This document shows positions 1-9,699 of a stretch of DNA of 64,000 nucleotides, in pieces; position 1 is the first letter of the stretch; each line of letters starts with the position of its first letter. Position numbers and translations under genes: made by a program. The stretch is from Zoroaster sp. YZ-2022 (taxonomy: Eukaryota > Echinodermata > Asteroidea > Forcipulatida > Zoroasteridae), in NCBI GenBank assembly GCA_029582265.1, contig CM055822.1, positions 6,937,200 through 7,001,199 of the forward strand, given 5' to 3'. The notes below the pieces were generated by a model. The model was not told where the DNA came from. It ran no database searches and saw only the letters and a program-made list of their open reading frames with translations.

Positions 1-1
1 A

Positions 2-739
2 ACCGAAACCCTCATTTTAAACTGGGAACTACTTGGAACAAAAGACTCCCTAGGTGACAAACAGTATCCATCTTCAATAACATCACTAAATGGCGTAGAA
101 ATCAAGAACTCGGCCACCTTCAAATATCTAGGGTCGACAATTATGTACAACGACTGTGCCACCGGCGATGTTGAAATCGAGAAATGAATAACCGCAGGCA
201 CCTGCAAGTTATATGAGCTTAAAAAATTCTACACCAATTACAAGATAAAACTGAAAACCCGAGTTCAGTTTTTCAATGCAATGGTCCGATCAGTCATGAC
301 ATACGGTTGCCAGGCATGGTGCTCCACTCAAAGGCATTTTGACAAGCTAGAGTCGGCGTTTACATTGTTATTGAGATCATTAGTGAAAGGAGGCCACCAG
401 AGGAAGAAAAAGGTGAATTCTTACAAAAGGGCGGATGGTTCTGAGGATGAGTTTTGTACATACAGATACAAAAATGAAGATATTAAGAGAATCTGCGGGA
501 TCTCAGACATTGAAGACTTTATCAGAGGCCAATAATACAACTGGGTCGCTCATGTATGTCGGCAAGAAGATGCTCGTTTCATTAAACAGCTCACTTACGA
601 CAAAGACAGCAGATATCACAAAAAATCAGGCATCACAGAAAATACCTACAGGCAGGTAATAAATAAGCAAAAGAATAAGCACAGCTTGAAAGATGAGAAC
701 CAGGTTATTGAAAAAATGATGAAGCGAAAACAATTTTAA
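2..739 (+). pseudogene. LINE reverse-transcriptase C-terminal remnant
   Basis: A single frame from base 2 to the stop at 737-739 reads as the end of a non-LTR retrotransposon ORF2. It contains FKYLGSTI (thumb region), a later RVQFFNAMVRSVMTYGCQAW segment and a C-terminal YNWVAHVCRQEDARF motif typical of the tail after the RT domain. Two in-frame stops interrupt it (185-187 and 533-535), so it is dead. The upstream RT core lies outside the window. The clade is not resolved. Confidence 0.8.
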
Positions 740-808
740 AGTCACTGGCTTTAAACCACTATATTAGACGAATATGCTAATGTGGAACCAAATTGATTGG
801 TTGATTGA

Positions 809-1123
809 TTAACCCTCCTATTATAGCTGCACTTTAGTGGCAAGTACATGTAGCTACAGAGGTCAAAACCAGTCAACTGCCTGTTTAGACTGTTGGCCCA
901 AATGTGCACACAGGGGCATTTTTGACTGCTTTTTACTGTCATTTTGACCACCCTGAACAATACCGGACAATGCTTTTTACCAGTCAAAAACTGTCGACTG
1001 ATTTTGACCTGTAAACGTACTTACTACACGTAAGGTTTGACAGTGTTCGACTTTTAAGTGCACTAGATATACCTTGGCAAGTATATCAACATTTTGACTG
1101 ATTTTGACCCTTAGGAGGGTTAA
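809..1123. mobile_element. TTAACCCTCC element, family A (copy A1)
   Basis: Bounded by TTAACCCTCCTA at the left and TAGGAGGGTTAA at the right, so TTAA lies at both edges. The ~300-bp interior has no ORF and is full of the word CAGTCAAAA and its complement TTTTGACTG. Other copies of the interior occur at 6366, 19236, 24272, 26431, 49813 and 53049. TTAA duplication with a CCC start fits a non-autonomous piggyBac-like element; the assignment is inferred from the ends only. Confidence 0.8.
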
Positions 1124-1138
1124 CTGTCTCTATTGACA

Positions 1139-1555
1139 CACACAAATATTTCAGCAAAATGCTATGCAAAAAAATCATTATTCGCAGATCAAAAATTCTA
1201 CCAAAAATGTTTATCTGAAAATGCTGGGGAAAAAAATGTTTAGAAAATGGAAATTTAATTTTATAAAACGGATCTACATACACAAATATTACAGCAAAAT
1301 GCTATGCAAAAAAATCATTATTCGCAGATCAAAAATTCTACCAAAAATGTTTATCTGAAAATGCTGGGGGGAATTTTTTTTTAGAAAATGGAAATTTAAT
1401 TTTATTAAAGGGGTCTACACACACAAATATTACAGCAAAATGCTATGCAAAAAAATCATTATTCGCAGATCAAAAATTCTGCCAAAAATGTTTATCTAAA
1501 AATGCTAAACAAAAAATATTTAGAAAAGGGAAATTTATTTTTATAAAGCAGAACT
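1139..1555. repeat. Tandem repeat, ~140-bp unit, 3 copies
   Basis: Units begin at about 1141, 1281 and 1422 with CACAAATATT(T/A)CAGCAAAATG and continue through a shared A-rich body. Copies are nearly identical except for short indels near the ends. No coding potential beyond short accidental frames. Confidence 0.9.
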
Positions 1556-1571
1556 GCAAACTTTGGCTTAT

Positions 1572-2012
1572 GGGTCATTCCATGAACGTGGGACCCAAAG
1601 TGTGACATGGAGGTCAAAATTTCAAGTTCATTAAATAAAGAAAAACAATATCAGTTTTGTTACCTTATTTATCATAGTTTTGGAGGTTGTCATCTTTTAA
1701 AATAATAGATACAAACATTAACACTGGTGTCATGTATTTACTTCCTGCTTCACCTGATATGAGGTTAACGATGTAACAAAATTACAAGGGGACACCGTGT
1801 CTTGTTAAAGTTGTGTAATATACTGACTAAAGTTAATGGATCAAAATAGGGGAGACCCAAGAAATGTTTGTTTGTTGTCATAGTAGGTCTGTATGCGATG
1901 CAACAACAGGTGAAAGTTATAATCATCAGCTCGTACGATGTAAGGAATAACACAGGCCCCAATATCTGAAATACATGGAAAACACAAGTGTCCCACGTTC
2001 ATGGAATGACCC
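1572..2012. mobile_element. MITE with 23-bp terminal inverted repeats
   Basis: The left end GGGTCATTCCATGAACGTGG is matched by its complement at the right end, finishing at 2012. TTAT flanks both sides (1568-1571 and 2013-2016), which looks like a 4-bp target duplication. The ~440-bp interior has no long ORF. The superfamily is not clear from the ends. Confidence 0.8.
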
Positions 2013-2500
2013 TTATAGCAATCAATGCTTTTGTTGTGAAAACAAAATTACCAATAGTATTTGTATTAATATGCCAAAGTGGTCACCATTATTCATCATA
2101 CCTGATTAAACTAATTGCCTGTACATGTATGATGAATTACTGTCCAATCTGTTATTTTCATGACATTCCTTGAAAGCATCCGGTTTGATGACTTCATATT
2201 AACTCATGCAATTGATTTACTTCTTCCCTGCTGGCCAGGACAATAACAAAAGAACTAATAACATGACTAAGATGTGGTACCAATGTCATGCCACTGTTTC
2301 AATCCAATTAATTTGGTGAAGCAGTAAGTTGTAAACATCAAATTTAAGTAGGTCACTGCTGTACCTAAATTTATGAAGGCACTGTGTTGTAAAATTAATT
2401 GTGTTCAAAAAATAAATCGAATTAAATTTGTTCAAAGAAAATCCACTTTTACTGATTATTAAAAAAAAAAAAAAATTTTTTTTTTAAAAGAAAAAAACAA
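2013..2500. other. AT-rich DNA, no gene seen
   Basis: No coding frame, splice-flanked block or repeat unit was recognised. It ends in an A-run followed by a T-run (about 2459-2488). Confidence 0.5.
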
Positions 2501-2504
2501 AAAT

Positions 2505-2716
2505 TATTGCACCGGTATCTATTTAAAGACACTCTTGGCAAAGTGACAAAACATATGTACAAGATAAATACAAAAACATACTGGGTACAATTATGCAATC
2601 CTCATTAAATGTGTCTCGAGGGCAGTTTTGAATGATGCCAGAGATGGAGAAAGTTTGATATGTTCCGGTAAGTCGTTCCACAGTGAAGAAGCAGGTGAAG
2701 CAAATGATTTTTCATA
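2505..2716 (-). pseudogene. CR1/L2-like LINE 3' end
   Basis: Read on the minus strand, 2716 to 2591 encodes SSLWNDLPEHIK followed by FKTALETHLM and a stop (2591-2593). This is the end of the RT ORF in CR1/L2-type LINEs (LWNxLP...FKxxLKTHL). The sequence after the stop, to about 2505, resembles the short 3' UTR of the same group. 5'-truncated dead copy. Confidence 0.75.
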
Positions 2717-2735
2717 TTCTTTCATACAAGGTTAT

Positions 2736-2881
2736 TAGCCAGGATTTAGAAATAGGGTGTCCAAATTTGCTGGAAATTTCAAAACAGGGTGTCCAAATTG
2801 TTCACTCACAATGCTTTAACATGTAAATGACAGATGAAACGGGGTGTCTAAAAGACACACAGACACCCCTCTGGCTAATAC
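2736..2881. mobile_element. Short MITE, TTATTAGCCAG ends
   Basis: A ~146-bp unit starts TTATTAGCCAGG and ends CTGGCTAATA. The interior repeats GGGTGTCCAAAT and its complement. The same element, with a hugely expanded interior, lies at 11718-12172. Confidence 0.75.
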
Positions 2882-2889
2882 CATGCATT

Positions 2890-3046
2890 CATATGTAGAC
2901 GTATCCGCCAACCACTTTTTTTCGGCCATTACTGAGGTAGTACCACATTGCACACACATGTCACATGCATACTCAGCATACTGGCATTTTGTTAAAGCAC
3001 TTGCACAGCATTGGTCGAAGAAGCGAGACTATGTGCGCGCTACAAA

Positions 3047-3140
<94 letters not shown>

Positions 3141-3195
3141 GTAGGAAACAAACACTTGATGCAGAATATTGGTACCAGTTATCGCAGCTACCAAT
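2890..3195. repeat. Dispersed repeat interrupted by a LINE tail and (ATT)n
   Basis: The outer sequence (2890-3030 and 3141-3195) matches 21715-21930, including ATTGGTCGAAGAAGC and TAGGAAAC. In between sits GTGCGCGCTACAAATC, identical to the 3' tail of the LINE at 5320-5340, followed by about 31 ATT triplets (3047-3140). The open frames here encode only poly-Tyr, poly-Ile or poly-Leu from the triplet run and are not genes. Confidence 0.8.
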
Positions 3196-3242
3196 GAAAT
3201 AAAAATACCACAAATCTGTTGTTACATGAACACTAAACTAAA

Positions 3243-3515
3243 GCCCTAACCACCCCCAAATCCTTCAAAATCCTCCAAGGTGCACTTTTTTGGGAAAAAT
3301 TCAGCACTGTTGGAAACTGTTACTTTCACCTCTTCAAATGGGGCAAAATTACTACCCGGCAAGAAGTACAGGCCATAAGTGCTGAATATGAAAGTTCAAC
3401 GGAAATGCATGGTGCATTTTGAAGATAACTTGGACATGTTTCCAAAAGTGCACTGATGGATTTTGGAGGATTCAGGAAGGTTCCTAGCCAGAGTGCCTAG
3501 GGGGTTAGGGTTTTA
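3243..3515. mobile_element. CCCTAAC-type element, subfamily with GTGCACTT interior
   Basis: Starts CCCTAACCACCCCC and ends GGGGGTTAGGG. The interior repeats AATCCTCCAA/TTGGAGGATT words and contains ACTACCCGGCAAGAAG. A second copy at 29788-30700 has the same interior split by a 713-bp insertion. The flanking TTAA is not intact here. Confidence 0.65.
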
Positions 3516-3751
3516 AAGGTTTGCTTGGTGGAAAGTGAGTAGGTTTGCGGTAGCACCATGTAATAATCTCTCTTGAGTCGTGTGGTTCTGAGAAGACCCT
3601 ATGCTATGGGTAACTTGATGTTTCTTTCAGTGTGTTCTGATCTTCTTCAGGAGAATGCCAGATTCTTGTGGGTGAAGCTGCTTAATAGGACAGTATCTTC
3701 ATGATCAACAGGGCATGGAATCGGAGTGTGCTAGTTTTAGATTAACTCAGT

Positions 3752-4077
3752 TGTTGTCCTCTTTCGGCTGCTCCCGTTAGGGGTCGCCACAGCGAATCAT
3801 GATCCGCATATTTGATTTGGCATAGGTTTTACGCCGGATGCCCTTCCTGACGCAACCCTCCCATTTATCCGGGCTTGGGACCGGCACGAAGCATGCACAG
3901 GCTTGTACATCCCCAGTGGCTGGGTTCAATTCGGCCCTCGCAGCAAATATGGTAAAGTGTCTTGCTCAAGGACACAAGCACCATGGTCGCGGCAAGGCTT
4001 CGAACCCACACACTCTGACGACTCAGCCATCAGAACACAAATCCGATGCACTAAACCGCTTGACCATGGCACCCCAC
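3752..4077 (-). mobile_element. tRNA-derived SINE with 17-bp target duplication
   Basis: On the minus strand the 5' end begins GGGGTGCCATGGTCAAGCGG, an A-box-like tRNA head, followed by a B-box-like GGTTCGAAGCC. The 3' end carries GCGACCCCTAACGGGAGCAG, a conserved-looking tail. TTTTAGATTAACTCAGT is repeated exactly at 3735-3751 and 4078-4094, a perfect 17-bp target-site duplication, so this insertion is fairly recent. It sits inside element H1. Confidence 0.9.
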
Positions 4078-4113
4078 TTTTAGATTAACTCAGTGACTGA
4101 AAATAATACCCCA

Positions 4114-4425
4114 TTAACCCTCCTATGCCCAGGCTGATATTTGGCCCAGTCAGCACGGCACTCACAGACAGTCACTTGAGTATTTTTGGGTGCATTTCCA
4201 ATTGGTAGGTCAAACCACAGAGTCACACACAGCTGTGTATGAGTGCACTGCACAAAGTCAATGGGTTGGGAGTTACATACAAATTTTGAGTGTCTTTGGG
4301 TTTGACCTCCTATCACACAGCCACATGTGTTTGCATGTATTTGAGTGCACTGCACAAAGTCAATGGGTTAAGAGAGACATACAAATTTTGAGTGTCTTTG
4401 AGTGTTAAACCTATAGGAGGGTTAA
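4114..4425. mobile_element. TTAACCCTCC element, family B (B1)
   Basis: Ends are TTAACCCTCCTATGCCCAGG and ATAGGAGGGTTAA. The interior repeats TTTGAGTG/CACTCAAA words plus a CTGCACAAAGTCAATGGGTT block present twice. Related copies lie at 8194, 32108 and 35372. Inserted within H1. Confidence 0.85.
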
Positions 4426-4745
4426 TAAGGTCATATTACCGTTGCTGCTGCATAAATGAGCCAGTAATTTTCAGTCACTGTGTTCATTTTGAACTAGGAC
4501 ACCGATTCAATGCCCTGTTGAAAGTCTGTTCTGATCGTGATGATGCTGTCCCTTTTAGTAAACTTGAACACTGTTGTCATTGGACTGAAGTATGTAACAA
4601 ATTAGTTTTACAAAGGTCAAATTACTACTCCACTGTTATGGAATGAGTCGCACACATTTATAACATATTTGTTATGTCATAAATGTTGACTTACATGTAT
4701 GCATGCACGTGCAGTGTATTTGGAATGTGTTTCCATGTTATGTAA

Positions 4746-5400
4746 ATTGATAACGGGAATGCTCTCCTCTACGGTCTCCCGCAGAATCAAATATCTCGTC
4801 TTCAGCACATACAAAACACAGCAGCTCGTGTTGTGACTTTGTCCAGAAAGTCATGCCATATCACGCCAATCTTGAAAGAACTGCACTGGCTTCCTGTTTC
4901 ACAGAGAATTGTTTTTAAACTTATGCTAATTGTTCACAAATCTTTTAATAACATTGCTCCAATTTATATTTCTGAACTGCTTAAAGTCTACACTCCATCA
5001 TGCAATTTACGCTCCAGTAACACGTCACTCCTAAAGGAACCAACTTCAAAACAGAACTGGGGTGATAGGTCGTTTTCTGTCGCAGCTCCGAGACTCTGGA
5101 ATCATCTTCCAACTAAACTCAAATTTTGTCATAGTATAACTAGATTTAAGTCGCTGCTTAAAACTCATCTTATGTCACAACTCTTCAAAGATGATGTATA
5201 TTTGTAATTGCATTGTAGGTACATGTATCTCGGTATATAATTTGTTTCCCTATGCTATCATTGTATATTGTTTGTATTCATGTTTTCTTTGTTTTTGCGC
5301 CTTGAGCGCCCAGCAGGGTGGATATGTGCGCGCTACAAATCTTTATTATTATTATTATTATTATAAACTACGAACTAATTTATATATGTCAAGTTTGGAA
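4746..5400 (+). pseudogene. CR1/L2-like LINE, RT C-terminus and 3' UTR
   Basis: An open frame from 4749 to the stop at 5205-5207 encodes the classic CR1/L2 tail: NALLYGLPQNQISRLQ, QNTAARVV, HITPILKELHWLPV, then WGDRSFSVAAPRLWNHLP and FKSLLKTHLM. It has no internal stop. The 3' UTR ends with CGCCTTGAGCGCCCAGCAGG, GTGCGCGCTACAAATC and a short (ATT)n tail at 5342-5364. It is 5'-truncated, so not autonomous, but looks the youngest LINE in the window. Confidence 0.9.
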
Positions 5401-5486
5401 CTTGGAAAATTCCAATAAAGCCTTCAAGGATAATGAACTCAAATCTGACAAATGACCCAACCAGGGAATGTGTCGTACATCATTAG

Positions 5487-5818
5487 TTTATCCCTCCTAC
5501 TGTTTGACCATTTGAAACCATTCAAAATTTCCACTTACCAAAATGCCCATTGGTTTTGTACACACATGGTGATGCCATTTGAACAGTGTTGGTGGCAAGC
5601 TTTACTACCATTCAAATCCATTCAAATGCATAGAGGGTCCATTGATTCACCACTTAGAAGTATCCAAACAAGGTTTTGTATTAGCTGACCTACCATTCAA
5701 AACCATTTGGGGAATCAATACTGTACACAGTTATTTCACCATTCAAAACCACATAAGCGAATGGTTTCAAATGGTGCATCAACTTGTATGAAAAAGGTAC
5801 CAGAAGTAGGAGGGTTAA
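5487..5818. mobile_element. TTAACCCTCC element, family D (D1)
   Basis: The right end GTAGGAGGGTTAA is intact; the left end is degenerate (TTATCCCTCCTACTG). The interior is packed with CCATTCAAA and its complement TTTGAATGG. Other copies: 23777-24142 and 28148-28496. Confidence 0.8.
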
Positions 5819-5858
5819 GGGAATGTATCGGTAATTATCTGTAAACGTATTCTTGGTG

Positions 5859-6086
5859 TTAAAGGGATAGTATCGTCACGGTCAACAGGGCATGGAATCA
5901 GAATTTTTAGATTAACTCAGTGACTTAACTCAGGTAAGATTAACTTGAGATTAACTCAGTGACCCGCATGATAAGGTCATATTACCGTTGCTGCTACACT
6001 TAAATGAGCCAGTAATTTTCAGTCACTGTGGACATCGATTCCATGCCCTGTTGAAAGTCCTGATCGTGACGATGCTGCCCCTTTAA
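5859..6086. mobile_element. Family H element (H2)
   Basis: Starts TTAAAGGGATAGTATCGTCA and ends GACGATGCTGCCCCTTTAA, an inverted pair with TTAA at both edges. The interior contains AACAGGGCATGGAATC and its complement. A short AGATTAACTCAGTGAC segment is duplicated inside. Confidence 0.85.
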
Positions 6087-6365
6087 GTTGGCAAGTATCA
6101 ACCATCCTGAGAAATTATTCCATGTGAAATAAATAGAAAAAATAGTGATTTTGATAGTACGGTGGTTTTGCATTTTTTTCTTCCTTGGAACTTATCTCGG
6201 GTCCCCAAGGCTACAGTTTTTGAAGAGCTAATCAAAGACCCTCATCACTGCATTTACTCAAAGAAAGCAGCATTTATTAAGGTGGATGTGTTTACTTGCT
6301 CAAGGACAATTGATCCTACCACTCAACCCCTCCTCCTTCCCTCCCCCCATTTTGGAAAATATTTT

Positions 6366-6694
6366 TTAACCCTCCTACTATAGCTGAACTATAGTGACAA
6401 GTAGCAATAGTGGTCAAAACCAGTCAACTGGCTGTCTAGACTGTTGACCCAAATGTGCACACAGGGACATTTGTGACTGGTTTTTACTGTCATTTTGATC
6501 ACCCTGAACAATACCAGACAATGCTTTTACCAGTCAAAAACGGTCGACTCATTTTGACCTGGAAATGTACTTACATGTAGTACATTTAAGATTTAACAAT
6601 GTTCGAATTTTTAAGTGTGCACCTTTGCAGGTACATACATGTACATGTATACTATATCAACATTTTGACTGATTTTGACTCTTGCAGTCATAGG
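6366..6694. mobile_element. Family A element (A2), right end lost
   Basis: Begins TTAACCCTCCTACTATAGC and has the family A interior (CAGTCAAAA words, CATTTTGACTG). It stops at GTCATAGG without the final GGAGGGTTAA. Between H2 and this element (6087-6365) nothing was recognised. Confidence 0.75.
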
Positions 6695-6711
6695 TTTTAT
6701 GACATAAATTG

Positions 6712-6860
6712 ACAATGACTGAGGACGATCAGAGCATACTGATCGAAACGTTGAGTTGTAACCTCCAGTTCTTTTCAAAACTAATTACTACTCAATAGAG
6801 AATTTCACATGGTGTCACCGCAATCAGTCTTACTTATCCTCTTCACCATGCAAAGCTGCA
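6712..6860. repeat. Dispersed repeat with CTGAGGA-hairpin-CGAAAC motif
   Basis: CTGAGGAC is followed by GATCAG, a six-base loop, CTGATC and GAAACGTTGAG, then AACCTCCAGTTCTTTTC and TCACATGGTGTCACCGCAAT. The same block is present at 25955-26085, inverted at 12655-12740, and more diverged at 57097-57260 and 24736-24790. A retroelement 3' end is likely (Penelope-like is one possibility), but I could not identify it. Confidence 0.6.
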
Positions 6861-7146
6861 AGTTTTACCTATAAATTGACATTTCAAACATGTGATGTAC
6901 ACGTGTACAGTACAACTGATGCTTATATTTTACACTTGATGATTAGTCTCTATACATGTGATGTTATTCAGTATTGGTTTATGGCACATTACATGTACTT
7001 CCTATCATGGTTAGCTTTCCATACAACTCTTTGGTAATGTACCTCTGTTTACATGTAATTCACTCTGTATAAGAGGGAGATACTTGTTACATGTACATGT
7101 ATGTTCATGCACTATATTTATTTTATTTATTTATTTAAAACCATCT
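6861..7146. other. AT-rich DNA, no gene seen
   Basis: Contains TACATGTA-type words and a TTTATTTA run near 7118-7138; nothing else recognised. Confidence 0.4.
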
Positions 7147-7476
7147 TTAAAACCCTTCTACGATCAGTGCAATTTTTGAAACAACCCATTCAGGCCACTC
7201 CAAGCCATTAGCTGTTGCCAGTGGCCTCCTATGGTTACCCTTCTGTGCACTGTCACACCACTGAGATTGCAGGGTTAGGTACATGTAGTCTCCCATTGAT
7301 ACATTGCAGGCCATACTAGTATGTTCAAACATTTACAGTGTCCTTGGGTGGGTGGCACACAGTTGATTTTGTAAGATTACTTGGAAAGGACAGCAGGCTT
7401 GTACATGTATGTACTGAAGGTTGCTAAAGAACAGGATTCAGTGGATCGGAGTGGCCTACATGTGTAGGAGGGTTAA
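7147..7476. mobile_element. TTAACCCTCC element, family C (C1)
   Basis: The right end TGTGTAGGAGGGTTAA is intact; the left end is degenerate (TTAAAACCCTTCTACGATC). The interior carries GGCCACT words (GGCCACTCCAAGCCATTAGC, GTGGCCTCC) and matches 13490, 16723, 19731 and 33575 in inverted orientation. Confidence 0.8.
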
Positions 7477-7813
7477 CAAGGGTAACCCATCCAGCATAGC
7501 TAATCATTTGGGGCTCACATATTATATAAAAAATATCAATATTATATAAAAACTATTACAGAAGGAGGTACAAATGAATTGATAATAATAATAAAACAGT
7601 CTTAACGGATAATTACATACGAAATAAAACGTAAAGGACTAAATTGCACAAAAAGACCCCCCTCCCAGTCTACCATACTAATTATTAAAGATGGGACTAA
7701 AAGGGAAGATTAAAAATGAAGCAATAAACTAAAAACAATATGTGCCTTTCTGTGCACAAAAACCAGACAGGACAAATATCTCAGCACTGAGTATGTGTGT
7801 ATTTGATAGGCAG
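7477..7813. other. AT-rich spacer
   Basis: Contains TATATAAAAA and AATAATAATAAAA runs; no gene or element ends recognised. Confidence 0.4.
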
Positions 7814-8602
7814 TCAGGGTGGGAAATTATGATGTTTCTGCCAGGGCAAATCGCCCAGCTTGCCCCAAAGCCAATTTGGTTGCCCGCAAAGCATTCTAAA
7901 CTTGGTACCATTTCACCACCCACCTCGCGACTGTGAACTGTTCTGCTTCAAATTTCAACTGGCTACATATCAAGCTTGATGTAGACTTTCATAATTTGTG
8001 TTTAAAATATTTTTTTGCAATCATTACTTTTTCAGGGAACAATTTTTTGATCAAAATGTTTGCATAGCATTTTTTTCTTTCGAGGCAGACATATTTTTGC
8101 ATGCATATAATGTTCATTTGAAATAGAAAATCATGAATTTTGATAGTAGCATATTTTTTGTAGCATTTTTCTGTACAGTATTTTTATTTGACATTAACCC
8201 TCCTATGCCCAGGGTGAAATTTGGCCCAGTAAGCACTGCACCCACAGACAGTCACTTGAGTATTTTTGGTTGCATTGCCAATTGTTCACACATGTGTATA
8301 AGAGTGCTGGAGATAGTGGCAAAGTCAAACACACTTGTGTATGTCTTACAATGCAGAGTCACACAGAGCTGTGTATATACTGCATAAGTTACAGTCGAGT
8401 GGTTTTGGTTTGACCTCCTACCAGAGCCACATAACATGTCCTTGCATTTATTTGAGTACACTGCACTGCACAAAGTCAATGAGTTAAGAGAGCCATCCAA
8501 ATTTTGAGTGTCTTTGATTGTTTTAATGAGGTTGACTGATGGGCAACTATCATCAGGTTGCCCTAGTGAATTTTAGGTTGCCCTGGGCAACCGTTTATTT
8601 TA
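7814..8602. mobile_element. hAT-like element candidate split by a family B element
   Basis: The left part starts CAGGGTGGGAAATTATGATG and contains GCCAGGGCAAATCGCCCAGC. The right part, beyond the family B element, has GTTGCCCTAGTG and GGTTGCCCTGGGCAACC. The shared TTGCCC words on both sides suggest one older element. The left half recurs at 13015-13320. The hAT label rests only on the CAGGG start; no 8-bp duplication was established. Confidence 0.45.
8194..8526. mobile_element. TTAACCCTCC element, family B (B2), right end decayed
   Basis: Starts TTAACCCTCCTATGCCCAGG and contains the family B blocks CAGACAGTCACTTGAGTATT and GCACAAAGTCAATGAGTT. The right terminus is reduced to TTTTAATGAGG. Confidence 0.75.
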
Positions 8603-8992
8603 TTTACCGACAACGTACATCATGTACGTACACCAATGAACTTGATGGTCGCATAAGTTTATTAAGCCCTCACATTTCTAGGCCGGATATTTGCACAGGA
8701 TGTTTTTCAAACAAATAATGCCAGGAATAATTGGTCCACTGGCCTCAAATGATGAGGATTCTAAATCAGATATATATATAATTGTACATGCACGTATGTT
8801 CACATACGTGTAGATCTATCCAATGGATCCATTTTCTACACTGGAACTTGAAAAGATTGTAGTTCTCTATATTGTTCAGTAATTCTAATTTTTCCCCCAA
8901 TTGTACACCTGTCCCAGTGTCTACCACAACAACCACCCCTAGCATTTAGATAACATAACTGTGACCCTTGATTACTACTAATAATAATAATA

Positions 8993-9690
8993 CAGAAGAT
9001 TTATAATGCGCACATATCCACCAAGAAGTGCTCAAGGCGTTTTACAGTAAACAAGATAATCATACAATAGCATAACAATACAATAGCAAATGCAATATAA
9101 TACTAAACAAAAGATTTAAAAAAATGCATAAATGAATGTTAGTAGTCCTTATAGGTAATACACATAAGATGAGTTTGAAAGTTTTTCTTGAAGGAGTCAA
9201 CAGATTGAGATTCACGAATGTACAGAGGTAAATCATTCCAAAGGCGTGGAGCCACAACTTCAAAAGATCTGTCACCCCAAGAATGTTTAGACTTTTGTTC
9301 AGCCAGCAGAAATTTTGCACTGGAACGTAACTTGCGAGAGGGGGCATAACATTTCAACAAGTCAGATATATATATCATGGTGCACAATCATTCAAAGATT
9401 TGAAAACGATAAGCAATATTTTATAAATAATACGATATGATATTGGCAGCCAATGCAGATCTTTCAGGATGGGGGTGATATGACATGATTTTTTGGAGAG
9501 AGTTACAATACGTGCAGCAGTGTTTTGAATCTTTTGAAGTCGTCATAGTTGATCCTGCGGAAGTCCATAAAGCAATGAATTTGTCATATCAAGACGAGAT
9601 GTTATGAAGGAATGAACAATTTGTTCTGTTGCATCGTAATTAAGATATTTGCGTAACTTTCCAATGTTCCTAAACAGTGCTTTCCCTTTA
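8993..9690 (-). pseudogene. CR1/L2-like LINE, minus strand
   Basis: On the minus strand from about 9690 the translation gives KALFRNIGKLRKYLNYDA, RLDMTNSLLYGLPQDQL, a stop, RLQKIQNTAARIV, HITPILKDLHWLPI, a stop and frameshift near 9370, then WGDRSFEVVAPRLWNDLP and FKKNFQTHLM ending at 9139. The 3' UTR reaches the ATT-type tail (AATAATAATAAT) at 8983-8993. It is the same clade as the copy at 4746 but more decayed. Confidence 0.85.
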
Positions 9691-9699
9691 CTTTTTTTT

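Larger units (their letters stand above)
3682..4560. mobile_element. TTAA-AGGGAC element, family H (H1), carrying two insertions
   Basis: The left end TTAATAGGACAGTATC and right end GATGCTGTCCCTTTTA are a degenerate form of the TTAAAGGGACAGTATC terminus seen intact at 58559-58801. The element body is split twice: by a SINE at 3752-4077 and by a TTAACCCTCC element at 4114-4425. Removing both leaves a body of about 240 bp that lines up with the intact copy. Confidence 0.8.

Noticed and set aside
2844..3202. Open frames with long Tyr, Ile or Leu runs
   Set aside because: These are translations of the ATT/TTA microsatellite in different frames.
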